Source: Prunus persica
Lineage: Eukaryota > Streptophyta > Magnoliopsida > Rosales > Rosaceae
Assembly: GCF_000346465.2 (NCBI RefSeq)
Contig: NC_034014.1
Span: 11,289,582-11,353,581, forward strand
Length of the DNA stretch: 64,000 bases
Direction: 5' to 3'
Part shown: positions 1 to 10,522 of the stretch, one piece after another
How positions within the stretch are numbered: position 1 is the first letter of the stretch
Layout of the letters: the number at the start of each line of letters is the position of its first letter
Notes under the pieces: model-generated
The model's database searches: none
The model's input: the letters and a program-made list of their open reading frames with translations, nothing else
Told to the model about the DNA's origin: nothing
Translations under genes and position numbers: made by a program

Positions 1-480
1 TTAATGCATTGCAGTTGAGGCTGACCGGACATTGTAATGTCATACCACTAGTTCGCATGCTGTGCCTAAAAATGACTTAACACTATTTAAAGTACATGTC
101 CCACGGTCCAGCAATGATATGCCACCTAAATAAACCTCCTCCCCTCCACGTAAGTAATTTCAAATGATATAATCCTAAAATAACCGACTGTAAAGGTCAA
201 ACTCCACTTAACATGCCCTAAGCTACGTGTTTGAACGGCCTACTCAACACACATTGGTCCATCAACGGTTTATTGACTTGACTTCAAAGGCACTAAGCAA
301 TCACGCTTGCTATTTTTTAATTAAAATTTAATTTAAAACATTAGAGAATTATTTTAGGAGTTCTTTATAAAATTTCAATTTCAACCATACTTCCTAGTTT
401 AAAGAGTCATAAATATTTTTATTAATTTCAATTTTTGAATAAAATGTAGACACAAAAGTAATAATAAAAATTAGTTGGCG
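1..480. other. Intergenic, no gene seen
   Basis: AT-rich sequence with short open frames only. I see no splice-site-framed exon, RNA gene or paired terminal repeats here. Confidence 0.5.
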
Positions 481-603
481 TTAAATAAATGCTTAAAATA
501 ATATTAAATATAGAAATATTTAATTATAGAAAGTCATTAAGAGTCCTTTCTGTCTCCTCAGATTTAGGAGCTCCTAGAGGTCTCCTTATTAAGAGTCCTT
601 TCT

Positions 604-844
604 GTCTCCTTGAGTTTTTTCAAGAAAATATTTTTACTCACAACTTTAACCTAATGTGTACCCTCACCACCATTCTCAACATTTGACATGTGGTCATTGA
701 CATAACTATAGTTAACTATTTACTTTGTATATATGGAACCATAATTATGTAAATAGACACGTGTCAAGTTTTGAGAAGGATGATGAAGGTACACATTGAT
801 TAAAGTGGTGAGCAAAAATACTCCTGTTTTTTCAATTCCTCCTT
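604..844. repeat. Fold-back (inverted repeat) MITE-like element
   Basis: Two arms of about 105 bases are imperfect reverse complements of each other. The left arm (about 604-712) has poly-T, then ACTCACAACTTTAACC, AATGTGTACC and TCTCAACATTTGACATGT. The right arm (about 735-844) reads the same in reverse complement: GGTACACATT, GACACGTGTC, poly-A-like end. A direct repeat of TTAAGAGTCCTTTCTGTCTC lies at 537 and 589, just left of the arms, so the true element may extend to about 535-890. No target-site duplication was settled. It lies upstream of the GIR-like gene and may be transcribed as a hairpin. Confidence 0.6.
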
Positions 845-1527
845 AAATTTTAGCTATATAAATAGTTTAAGGAACTCATTGTAGATGCTCTTAGCTTGTT
901 AATCGTCAAATTCTAAAATTTTGGATCTCCTAATCAGCCACAAACTTGTCTATCATCTTAAAAACTTGGTTGAATTTGTGACACGATCTATACATCTTCC
1001 TAGACATTTCACGAAAAGTCAAGTCTCCTGTAGTGTTACACGTTGATAAAAATATATTGTCTAGTTATAACCTTTTTAAAGCATTTGTGCAGGTTTGTTG
1101 AAATATATTCAAAATTTTGAATTTTCTATCCCTCAGAAAAAATAAATAAAAAACGTGAAAAAGAAAAGAAGCTGAAGTCAGCAGAGAGAATATATGGGAA
1201 TATTATTTATTTATTTATATTTTTGGCTGTGACTTTAAATACACACACCAAACCCACCAGCCTAGCTAAATGAGGATAAACACATACATGCCATGATTTA
1301 TTATAATTTCCTGCACACATTCTTCCACCAAATTCTCCTTATTCTCCGTTCTTCGATTTCCATGCATATTAATCAACCATTAAAGTTGACCCAAAAATTC
1401 TACCTTCCTCTTAAATTCATGGCCTTAGAGGTCCAAAAGTAGAACACCAAACCCATCAAAAGTAGAACACCAAACCCATATGTTGATGGGTACTCTTTGC
1501 CTAAATGCCCTTATCTTAGTACATCTC

Positions 1528-1540
1528 CTGCTATATATAG
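1528..1540 (+). promoter_or_regulatory. TATA box of GIR-like gene
   Basis: CTATATATAGCT lies about 125 bases upstream of a 5'UTR splice donor (AAG/GTAAGA at 1667) and 225 bases upstream of the start codon. Position and sequence fit a plant TATA box. The start site itself is inferred. Confidence 0.55.
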
Positions 1541-1763
1541 CTGGGTACCTTTCCATATCTTCACCAAACCATTCTGATGACTCTCTATCTCTAGCTTCAA
1601 TCTTGTTTTTGCCTGCCATATATAACACTCCTGGTGAAGCCTCAATTTGTACTGGATTAATTAAGGTAAGACATTGGTCTATTATATCATGTTTAAAAAA
1701 AATTACGACTGTTTTATTAATGTCCTTGTATACTAATTTGTTTTTGATAGGTGAGAGATAAAG

Positions 1764-2096
1764 ATGAGCAGAAGAGGAAGTACTAGTCCAAAGCTTGAAT
1801 TGAGGCTAAACCTGTCTCCTCCAAGAACTCACTCACCAATTGGCTCCCCGAATGCCTCCGAATCATCCTCGAACATGTCGCTTGACCGCGGCTCTTGCGT
1901 GTCATCGGAGCCTGAACAACAGACGATGTACTACCAGAGCAGCCCTGAAGCGAAGGCCATGGTGCTTGCCGGGTGTCCACGGTGCCTCATGTATGTCATG
2001 CTATCTGATGCCGATCCGAAGTGCCCAAAATGCAAAAGCACAGTCTTGCTCGATTTCCTTATTAACGAAGAAAGCACCAAGAGGACAAGAATATAA
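1764..2096 (+). CDS. GIR1/GIR2-like EAR-motif transcriptional repressor
   Basis: A 110-residue protein resembling the plant GL2-INTERACTING REPRESSOR family. Those are small nuclear adaptors that link homeodomain factors to TOPLESS co-repressors, in root-hair control in Arabidopsis. Seen here: a leucine-rich EAR motif LELRLNL at residues 11-17 followed by SPP, a Ser-rich middle (residues 24-60), and a C-terminal pair of CxxC motifs (C71/C74 and C87/C90) that looks like a zinc ribbon. The coding part is a single exon. A 5'UTR intron runs from 1667 (GTAAG) to 1750 (ATAG), 13 bases before the ATG, which is typical of the family. The length is close to the family norm. The assignment to the family is firm; the exact orthologue is not determined. 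Confidence 0.85.
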   Translation: MSRRGSTSPKLELRLNLSPPRTHSPIGSPNASESSSNMSLDRGSCVSSEPEQQTMYYQSSPEAKAMVLAGCPRCLMYVMLSDADPKCPKCKSTVLLDFLINEESTKRTRI

Positions 2097-2639
2097 GGAG
2101 GAACATGGCTTGCTTTTTGTTGTTCTCATGGCGCAAGTCAGTACAATATTTTGTCAGCCTGTTGAAGTTTCTTGGTTCTTGTGGTTAATTACGTCTTTTT
2201 CTTTTTCCTTTGTCCCCATATTTTTTTTCCCCTTTGTTTTGCCCCATCCAGTTGATTGCCTTTTGATTCAAGTAGCTATCCAGAGTCAGATTGTGAATTT
2301 GTGAATTTTCCTTTTGTAGGTACTTTCCTTTTTTCTATATGCATGCATCAAATCAAACATTGTGCTTTCTTGTTTAGTGGTTATATAATCGGACTTTTTT
2401 TCTCAATCACCAAATTAGACAAGGTTAGTGAGTTTTACAGAAGTGTCTCGTAATATCGTAACTTCATACTATGAGAAATTTGAGGCAAATAGTTTGGAAA
2501 AATAGTTTGTTTTAAAAGCTTTATCAGTTTCTACCCAATAGTAGTAAGGATGTAATTGTCATGGATTTCTGCTCAAATGTGGAACTGGGTTTTTATCCCA
2601 CTTCATGTATTAGCAGGTTTCTTGGCATAATGCAATAAA

Positions 2640-4200
2640 GTCAAACTAAAACAAAGAAGACCCGAAGTATAGTGCTTGCTGAAATAGGTAGATCACACAA
2701 TTAATTCTTATTCAATGTTCTAAGTTCAGAGTAAATACGGCAGGGCCATGTAACCGGCCACTTCTCTCATTATCGGTTCCACCAATTTTATCCATCAATG
2801 TCAATGCAGAACGGTTACAGTGGTAGTTGGCCTAACTTCTCTAATATTCATGTTGAATATCATATTTCCGGAACCTAACTTGAGCTTCAATTTTCCCGGG
2901 GCTAGTAACTGAAGTGGTTAAGTTATTCCTGCACCTAAGGTCTTATCTAAACGATGACTGTCAGAATCACTCCCCTTAATTAAATCGGATATTGTTTGAG
3001 TGCTTTCTTATGCGGCTCCTTTACATAAAAATCTTAATATATCACCTCTTTTCTTTTTTCTTTTTTTTTTTTAAATTTATCAAATGAGAACGTTTATCTA
3101 CGACACCGTAAAAAAAAAAAAAAAAAACACTTTCCAAAAACACAAACTTTGGATTCAACGTACGTCGGTTTTTTTTTCAGACAACCGTATGCCGTCCCCT
3201 TGAAGCAAAAATTTACAGTCACCGTAAATGGCAGAAAAATATAATTTTCTGTTTCCACTTTCGGATAAAATAGCAGAACTGAGAACTAAAATGGAGGGCT
3301 CATCACCATGCATGTTTGTGCCAAGCCAATGAATGTATGTTTATCTGCTTGTCCTTGTTCATCCACAACCCTATTAATTACAACGTGGCTGCTATAATTG
3401 TGTTGGAACAACTCAAAGAAATAAGGTTCGACTTGAATGGACAAACCTTCACTTTTCTTTTCCCTTTTACTGTGTTTATTAGGTAAATGAACAGTTGGTC
3501 ATCAATTTTCATTCCAATTCGAGTAATATCCCTGAAATGACAAATTAACGATGTGCAGACATTAGCTAAAGGGGTTAATACAGCAAACACCTCAATGCTT
3601 TCACTCCAGACACCCCCCATGAATTGCAAGTTAAATCCTCCCCATTTGCATTCTGTCCAAATTAGTTGGCATCGGCATGAGAAAACTCTAATATTTCATA
3701 CATAAAAAAGGGGGAGACTTTTAGCAATGCCTTCGAAACTTAATTAGTATCCTTTTCCAATTGGTCTTTCAATTTGGTTGTTAGCCATCTAATCTTTCAA
3801 AATGTGTCAATTTGCCTCCTATTGTCAATTATGTTATTTTATGATGAATTTGACGGTTGGGAGAAAATGGATACATCTTAAAATATTACGGGGCTTATAA
3901 CCAAATTGACGGTCAAGAAAGAAAGTTCGAATCGTTGAGGAAGCAAAATCCATCTTGTGTGAGCTCAAAATTGAGCCCATGACCTGGCGACACAAATGTA
4001 ACTGACTATGTTGTTGTGACATATGGACATTTTAGGCCAAATTCCATTGTTTACTTTCACTTTTAAGCATTTAAAGTTTTAATAATATTTTTGGGAATTT
4101 TGTTATTTTTCGTTTTTGGTTCCAATTAGGGTTTTCTAGTGTGCCTAGCGTTGCATATGTATAAAAGGGATGCATCAGTGCGTCTCTGGATAATATTCAT
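2640..4200. other. Intergenic, no gene seen
   Basis: AT-rich DNA downstream of the GIR-like gene. It holds poly-T and poly-A runs near 3051-3127 but no exon with supportable splice sites. The longest open frames lack recognisable domains. Confidence 0.5.
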
Positions 4201-4210
4201 ATTGAGAGCT

Positions 4211-4613
4211 GATTTCCTCACTCCCATTTTCTCCACTTACACTCATTTTTGCTTTTTAATACTTTTTAATCAATTTTGTTCTTTCTCTTTCCTATTCTAT
4301 CCTTACCCTACATTAATTTCTTTTTTACTTCACTTTTATGTTATTTCTTTTTCTGTATACTTAATTTTCTAACTTACACTCCATTTTCAGTATTAAAGGG
4401 GGAAAAAAACTTAATTTTACTGGATTAAAAAAAAATGAAAATGGAGTGCAAGTTGGAAAATTAAGTATAAAGAAAAAGAACTAATATAAAAGTGAAGTAA
4501 AACGAAATTAATGTAGGGTAATGGTAGAATAGGAAAGAGAAGGAACAAAATTAATTAAAAAGTATTAGAAAGCAAAAAAAAGTGTAAGTGGAGAAAATGG
4601 GAGTGGGGAAATC
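4211..4613. repeat. Near-perfect fold-back element, about 180-bp arms
   Basis: The left arm (4211-4392) starts GATTTCCTCACTCCCATTTT and is mirrored by the right arm (about 4434-4613), ending AAAATGGGAGTGGGGAAATC. Matching internal blocks include CTACATTAATTTC, TTTACTTCACTTTTAT and AACTTACACTCCATTTTC, each repeated in reverse complement. The loop is about 40 bases. The arms are long and only lightly diverged, so a transcript would fold into a long hairpin. It is most likely a MITE of recent origin. No convincing target-site duplication is visible. Confidence 0.8.
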
Positions 4614-5600
4614 ATATCCCTTCATATTTGTATTCAATAAATCTTGAGGTTTTACTCAATTCCTGGTGGAGATTCTAGTTTGCTGTGGACTTCAGCAAAC
4701 AACTAGCAGAGGCATTCTTTTTTCCTTTTTTTTTTTCTGACCAAACTTTCTAATCAACCCATGTAACGAGCTTTAGGTCAGTACATGACTCCCAAATCAT
4801 ATGACTTTAGGGCACTAAATGTGAAGAAATTCCGAATGACTTACTCACTCGAGTTGAAAATGCTTGTATATAATTTCCGACCTTTAGCTTTTAGCTCACT
4901 TTAATTTTCACTCTAGCTTCGTTGAATTGTACTTTGATTTTGCATAGGGAGGTGACTTCTTTGGTCACTTTCAATATGATATACATTTTTTAAACTTTTT
5001 AGTTAAATGCTAACTAATTCTATATTTTATAAAACAAAAGGATGAGTATACTCAAAACTCGTTTAACTCCCTGCAAGAATGTTGGTGTGCATGTGAAAGT
5101 CTCAAGGTGAAGCATATGACTAATCCACTCATCCAAAGTAAATAACTATGATTGCAAATTTTACCATTGATTTCATAATGGAAGTATGTTCAAACCTTAA
5201 AACTCACCTATGAATATCAAATTCAAAATTTAAATTTCAATGGACTTTGAATTGTTCACAATTAACAAGAAGAACAGACAACTAAGATTAACAAAACAAA
5301 AAAAAAAATGGAATTTGTCAAAAAAAAAAAAAAAAAATTTCTTTCTTAACATTGAAAATTATTATTTTTTTAATTTGAAAAAATATTAAAAGAAAACAAC
5401 CTAAACAAAGTTTTCCACCCCCAAACTAGAACTAAACATTGTCCTCAATGTTAAGAAAAGAAAACATGCAATGCACAGTTTAGGAAGGAAGCATATAGAA
5501 AAGAAAAAAAATTGATTAAATAAATAAAAGAAACAAGAAAAAGAAGAGGACTTCCCATATTTATTTGCACTAGCTTCATGAAGAGAAAATTGGTGAGGCA
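4614..5600. other. Intergenic; possible LTR-retrotransposon remnant near 5400-5690
   Basis: No gene is visible. From about 5405 the strings CCACCCCCAAACTAG and ACATTGTCCTCAATGTT appear, and CCACCCCCAAACTAGG recurs at 5625. Phrases of this kind are familiar to me from internal and 3' regions of plant Ty3-type elements, but I see no LTR pair or polyprotein, so this is a weak inference. Confidence 0.35.
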
Positions 5601-5604
5601 TAAG

Positions 5605-6318
5605 GCTCTAGTGTATTAGGCAAACCACCCCCAAACTAGGTGTGAAGCAGAAACTTGTGAGGACAGCAAAATTTGAAAAAATGACCTTTAGAGACAATTT
5701 TTCTGTAGAAAACCGTCACTAAAGAGTGCCAGGAACCTTTTCTTTACAAAAAATCCAATGAACAACCCTCGTAAAGGGGTTTTAGCGACAAAAAATCTGA
5801 TGAACAGCCAAAAAATGCAGCAGTAGCAATTTTGGTATTTTGGCTCATATTTGAACTTCTAATCCAACTAAAACACAGTGCAGGCCATATAGGACCCTCA
5901 AACTTGGTCCAAATAATCACCATAACCATTTGCAACATGTCTGAAACCTTGAATTCACGTGAAACACTCCATGGTGAAAATTATGAGGGGAAGCCAAAAA
6001 TGACCATAATTGTGCCAATAGGCAAATTTTCACAATGATATTCTCCAAACCAAACAAGCACCCAGAACATCTTCGTGAGACCGTATGACACTTGCGAGGA
6101 CCACTCCTTGGCGCGAAAGAACTAAGAAAATGATATTGTGCATAGAAAAACTTCACAACTTCTCCAACAAAAACATCAATCAAAATAACCTTTCCTCTTG
6201 CATTATTTCAATTTTTGGCCATTGCAAACCCAACAAAAAGGCATACGTGAGCTGTTTGGTATCTTTGTGCACAAAAGCCTTTTGGCTTGGCTCTCAAGCC
6301 TTAAAATCTACTCCCTGA
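5605..6318. repeat. Segment X, copy 1 (duplicated, origin unknown)
   Basis: About 700 bases nearly identical to 33066-33762, at about 90-95 percent by eye. Near its start it carries an inverted pair around GAAAACCGTCACTAAAG, a phrase reminiscent of CACTA-element subterminal repeats. Its right edge is fused directly to a truncated E2F exon 9, at the same base in both copies. It has no counterpart at the intact E2F locus. No coding function recognised. Confidence 0.75.
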
Positions 6319-8783
6319 AGGTAAGCCCTTGATGTCTTCTTCAGTGACAAAAAGCCATCTACCAAAGTAAAAAGGAAAACTGAGATAAGTGTTTGCATAA
6401 ATTGCAACACGGTAAGCTAAAAATGGAATGTTAAAAACTAGCCAGTGATGACCTTCCATGGAATGTAATTGAATACTGAACATTAAAGGATAAAGCTTTA
6501 CTTCTTATTGCTCTCATCTTCGCTCAGGTCCCTCAACCTTTCCTGCATTTCTCTGGACAATTTAATAACAATAGCAAAGAACGAAAAAGCAGCATCAGCC
6601 AAGGATTAACCTTATTTGCTGATCCAATCTGCGCTCCTCATCAGATAGGTTTTCAACTTGTGCCTGGGATAAAAAGGAAATTGTGAATGAGGTCATATCT
6701 GTACTTCAGAATTGGCAAACATTATTTCTGCTATGAATAGTTGACAGATTTTATGTGTGATCCATTGTCTCTAGTCTTAATCAACCATGACACTAATCTT
6801 AGGAAGCTCAACCAAACCAAGGCCTTGGAAAACTCTTTCCAGCAAAGAACACAAATCCTGATTTTTTTCATGACAATCATTGAAATTCAAATGCATCACA
6901 CAAACTTGGAACTGGACAAATATGGACTGAAATCTAGCACGATCAACCAAAAACAAGTCTTGTCAATGTACTCTAATCAAGAACACAAATCCTGCTTTGT
7001 CATGCCAATCATTCATATCTGAATGCATTACGCTGAAAAATGGTACTGGACAAAACATGCGGACTGAAATCTAGCAAGCTCAACTATTCGAGTCAAGAAC
7101 ATAAAATCCCCGCTTTGTCATGCCAGTTATTCATATGAATGCATTGGAACTGGACAACACATGTAGACTTAGGTAACATGACCAGTAACGAAATCATGCT
7201 GAAGTTCAAATATGAAAAGCAATTTGCACAGAAAACCCAACCAGTCAGTAAAAGGGATGTTGACTTCAGATTTATATGGTTATTTACTTCCTTGCAAGTA
7301 AATGAAGCCTTTTTAATCAGCTAACACTTTCAGTCTGGACTTGGAATCAACAAAGATAGCGAGGTTGGGGAATGGCACGTCCAAAAAGAAGAGAGAACAG
7401 ATAAACAACAATAACAGGACATAATAGCACAAACATGAACAGCATTGGTACTTTTTATAAGAAAATGAACTCAAGAGGAAGAGAGAGGGATGAGAACAGA
7501 GAGATTAAGAACAATTGCCACAATCAAGATAGCGAGTACTATCTGCAGTATAAATATTGGTACATGGGTTAGACTTTCTCAAGTCTATTTACAGAAACTT
7601 AGCGATATAAGGTAAGTCGAATCAATTACATATATTTCAGAGGAATTGACAATTAATCATTCTGGGTGATGAATGTCGTGCTTGTGGTTAGGGATCAGCT
7701 GATTTCATGGGATTGACAGATTGGATGGAATCTGCTGGTGTAGCATTCTCTTTACTTTTAAGCAAACAAACGTACAGTCTCAAACACTGAGCCAAGACTA
7801 AGCTATCCAAGCATGAGCATGCCAAGCAACAACTTCACTTATTTCCGTACACTGAATTCTATTTTTGAGCTTCTTTTTTATATATGCGCATATAAAAAGA
7901 ACACTTACAATTTGCAGATCCTTGACATAGAATACATTACAACAGATAGGAAAGTAGTCACCTCTAAAGTATCAGCAGCACTAATGTCCTGAATTGCAAT
8001 TATAGGACATTGCCGTAATATATGCACAACAAAAGAAAAAATTAATTTGCTTTTCTCATGAAGAACCTAAATTACTAAATGATAAAATCAGTTAACAAAA
8101 AACATAGGAAATCGTTCTGTTACCTAGGGCGCTGTCAAAACGACAAGGTCCAGCGGGAGTAAGGTTAGCCGCAGAAGGAGAACCTTGTCAATTATGCATA
8201 TTAGATGGGAGTAATCAAGCAAACACATCCCATAAATTCTCATAGCGTCAGCTAATTCATTCTTTTCGGAACACAACTAATCCATTCTTCAAATCTCAAT
8301 TAAACCTTACCTCGCAGATATAATAGAACTACAAGTATGGGAGCACACTTGACAGATTTAAGTAACACTCACCCACATTACAAGCCAGAGTCTGCGGTCC
8401 AGATCTGCTGCACTTTGTCAGCCTCGATGTTTTGTTTGCCTTTCCCACCTTGCTTGACAAGGGAGTCTGCAGGGGGCTGGTAACTACTTCAGTATATCCA
8501 GGACCAGGAGCAGCTGACCTATCACTAGACTCAGCTTCGTAATCTGCCGCATCACTCTTCCGTTTTAGCTGCTAATCCACGATTCAGTTTATTCAAAAAA
8601 TTAGCATCAAATGAGCAAACCATATCATATAAATAATTATAAAATGAAAATAATTGATCAATTGAAAATACATAATGACTATGAAGAGAATGATTATTAT
8701 AATTAAGCATACAGGTACATTAGCTGGAAAGATGTTAGCACATCATACAAAGCAATACATAATTTTCTTCCTTTTCTTATTTC
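6319..8783 (-). pseudogene. E2F partial pseudogene, copy A (exons 9 to 2)
   Basis: A reverse-strand copy of the internal part of the intact E2F gene at 46176-52726. Recognisable remnants are exon 9 (to about 6364, truncated after the GLP codons), exon 8 (about 6501-6552), exon 7 (about 6611-6663), and parts of exons 5, 4, 3 and 2 up to about 8570. Damage: about 185 bases covering exon 6 and the end of exon 5 are missing near 7845; part of exon 4 is deleted near 7980; and exon 2 shows indels near 8500. A 297-base insertion sits at 7456-7752. Exons 1 and 10-14 are absent. The 5' side ends inside E2F intron 1 and is fused to crooked-neck coding sequence at about 8785. Not functional as E2F. Confidence 0.88.
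7456..7752. mobile_element. About 297-bp insertion unique to E2F copy A
   Basis: The corresponding sites near 34925 and 48827 read straight through from ATTGGTRCTTTT to AAGCAAAC. Here the same site is split by 297 bases flanked by TACTTTT at 7449-7455 and 7753-7759, a 7-bp direct repeat consistent with a target-site duplication. No terminal inverted repeats, poly-A tail or coding sequence were recognised, so the class is unknown. Confidence 0.55.
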
Positions 8784-9786
8784 CTAAACCACCTTTCGCT
8801 TGTTCCACATGTAGGCAGCTTCCAATATCTTGAGGTTTTGGGTATGTGCTTCTTCTGGGAAGCTGTAATCAATGTATTCCTCATATCCAGCAGGGCCATC
8901 TTTGGTTACTATTGGCCTCCGCTTCTTAAGTTTCTTTGGAAGCTTAGACTGGACTAAACTAACATCACCGAGATCTCCGAAGCCAGCCTCCACATTCAAC
9001 ATTTCTTCAAGCAAGATACACCGTTCTTCCTTCAACTCAGATGCGGAAGTTCTAAAATAGTTAAAAGCTTTCTCAAATATTCTTCAAACACGCTGAACAC
9101 ATTGCTTCGTTTGTTCACGAAGATAATCCTGATCCTGGTCTTCTGAACACTATAGCAGATGCCTCAAATTTCGCATAACTGATCCACGCTTTTAGGTGTT
9201 TTGTTCGGTCTAGGAGTCTCTCCTGAAGTTCTCTAGCTCTCTCAAATTCGCCCTCTGATAGTTCGAAGTCAATGTATGCCTTCCACAACAATTCAGGCAT
9301 GTCAAGTGCTGGTTGGGCGATGGAAAGTTCAAAAACCTCCCTAGTCCGTTCTGTCTCACACAAAGATTTCTCCAACTCTGCATACTTGGTCCACGCATAG
9401 CAATTTTCTGGGGACCAATGCAGATACTTTTCATACAATTTCCGACATCGATCGAAATTCCCAAGGTTCAGCTCAATCTCAATATACTTCTTAAATATCT
9501 TATCTTTAGGTGACTTGCCTATTGCAGTACCAAGGATCTTGCGTGCACCCTCGAGATTCAGCTGTCGTATCTCAAACCCAGCAGCGAGAAGCCATATTTT
9601 TGCAAATGAAAACTTCTTGTGAGGAATCAGCTGAAGGCACTCCCTATATACATCTCGTGCACGTTCCATGTCTCCAGTATCAAGCTCCTCATATAGTGCA
9701 TAATTGATCCACAAGTAAATGTAGCGCTGCCCATACCGCTTCTCCAGCACAGGAGGAACATTAGCGATAGCTCTCTCACAAACCTG
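8784..9786 (-). pseudogene. Crooked neck-like (CLF1/CRNKL1) pseudogene, C-terminal fragment
   Basis: Encodes the C-terminal half of the HAT-repeat splicing factor crooked neck, a component of the Prp19/NineTeen spliceosome complex. HAT repeats are visible as [22 protein letters not shown] and [19 protein letters not shown]. It is broken by an 11-bp deletion near 9151 relative to the longer copy at 35596-37643 and by a CGA-to-TGA stop near 9091. The tail keeps the 58 bases (near 8930-8990) that the other copy has lost. The 5' end stops abruptly at about 9786, where sequence homologous to 44817-45210 begins. The stop at 8784-8786 is supplied by the fusion with E2F intron 1. It cannot make a full protein. 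Confidence 0.9.
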
Positions 9787-10180
9787 TCTTTATCGATTAT
9801 CAATTGATTTTGAGTTGGATGCTGAAATTCTAATAATAGTAAGAAAGCGAGGCTGGGCATGTTGATTCAAGCCCACGTTTCTTTTTTCTTTTTTGTCTTT
9901 TGGGTAAAACTCATGTTTCTTTGATTGGTGAAGCAAGAAGCCGACTGGAAGTTGATATAGAGATTCCAAAGTCTTTCCTTGACATGCTTTTAAACGTGCT
10001 TATAAATATCATTGCTTTTATTCCCATAGGGCTTGCCGTCGACCTCTAATTACATAATTTGAATACGAAATCCAACCAACTATTTTTAATACATTTCTGT
10101 GTGTGGGTGTTCCATTGCACTAAAATAATGCATTATTTCCATGTGTGGTATTGGTCAACGTATAGTTGACCACTAATCCA
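9787..10180. repeat. Duplicated segment matching 44817-45210
   Basis: The block from TTATCGATTATCAATTGATT to the region with TGTGTGTGGGTGTTC matches 44817-45210 closely. Both start right after an ACCT(G/C)T-type junction. It replaces the N-terminal half of the crooked-neck copy at this locus. No gene recognised in it. Confidence 0.75.
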
Positions 10181-10522
10181 AAATCAAATAGCAAATAGAA
10201 ATTGTTAACCTTGAGAGCAATCTTTTCAAGTTAGTTGATATTGTTGACCAAGAAGAAAGAGTTAGTTGGCCTCTTTTTATTTCATGAATTTATTTATTTA
10301 TTTATTTATCTTTTTCTGCCTACTGTAGACAGTCTTGTTGGAAGAGTTTAGCAGAAGAATGCGAGTTTATCTGTAAGACTTGTAAGTCTGTTTGGTCAAA
10401 CAAAGAAGTTTTCAACGGAAGAAACCAGTCTTTTTCAGTCTTCCTTTTTTGTATCAATAAAATTTGGTCATGATATAGCATCTCCCAAATTTGATCATGA
10501 ATTTCTCTTCTTGATGCATAAA

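Noticed and set aside
5605..8783. Idea that the E2F/crooked-neck chimera is a Helitron
   Set aside because: I found no CTRR end with a preceding hairpin, nor a TC start between A and T, at either unit's edges. Gene-fragment fusion alone is not enough.
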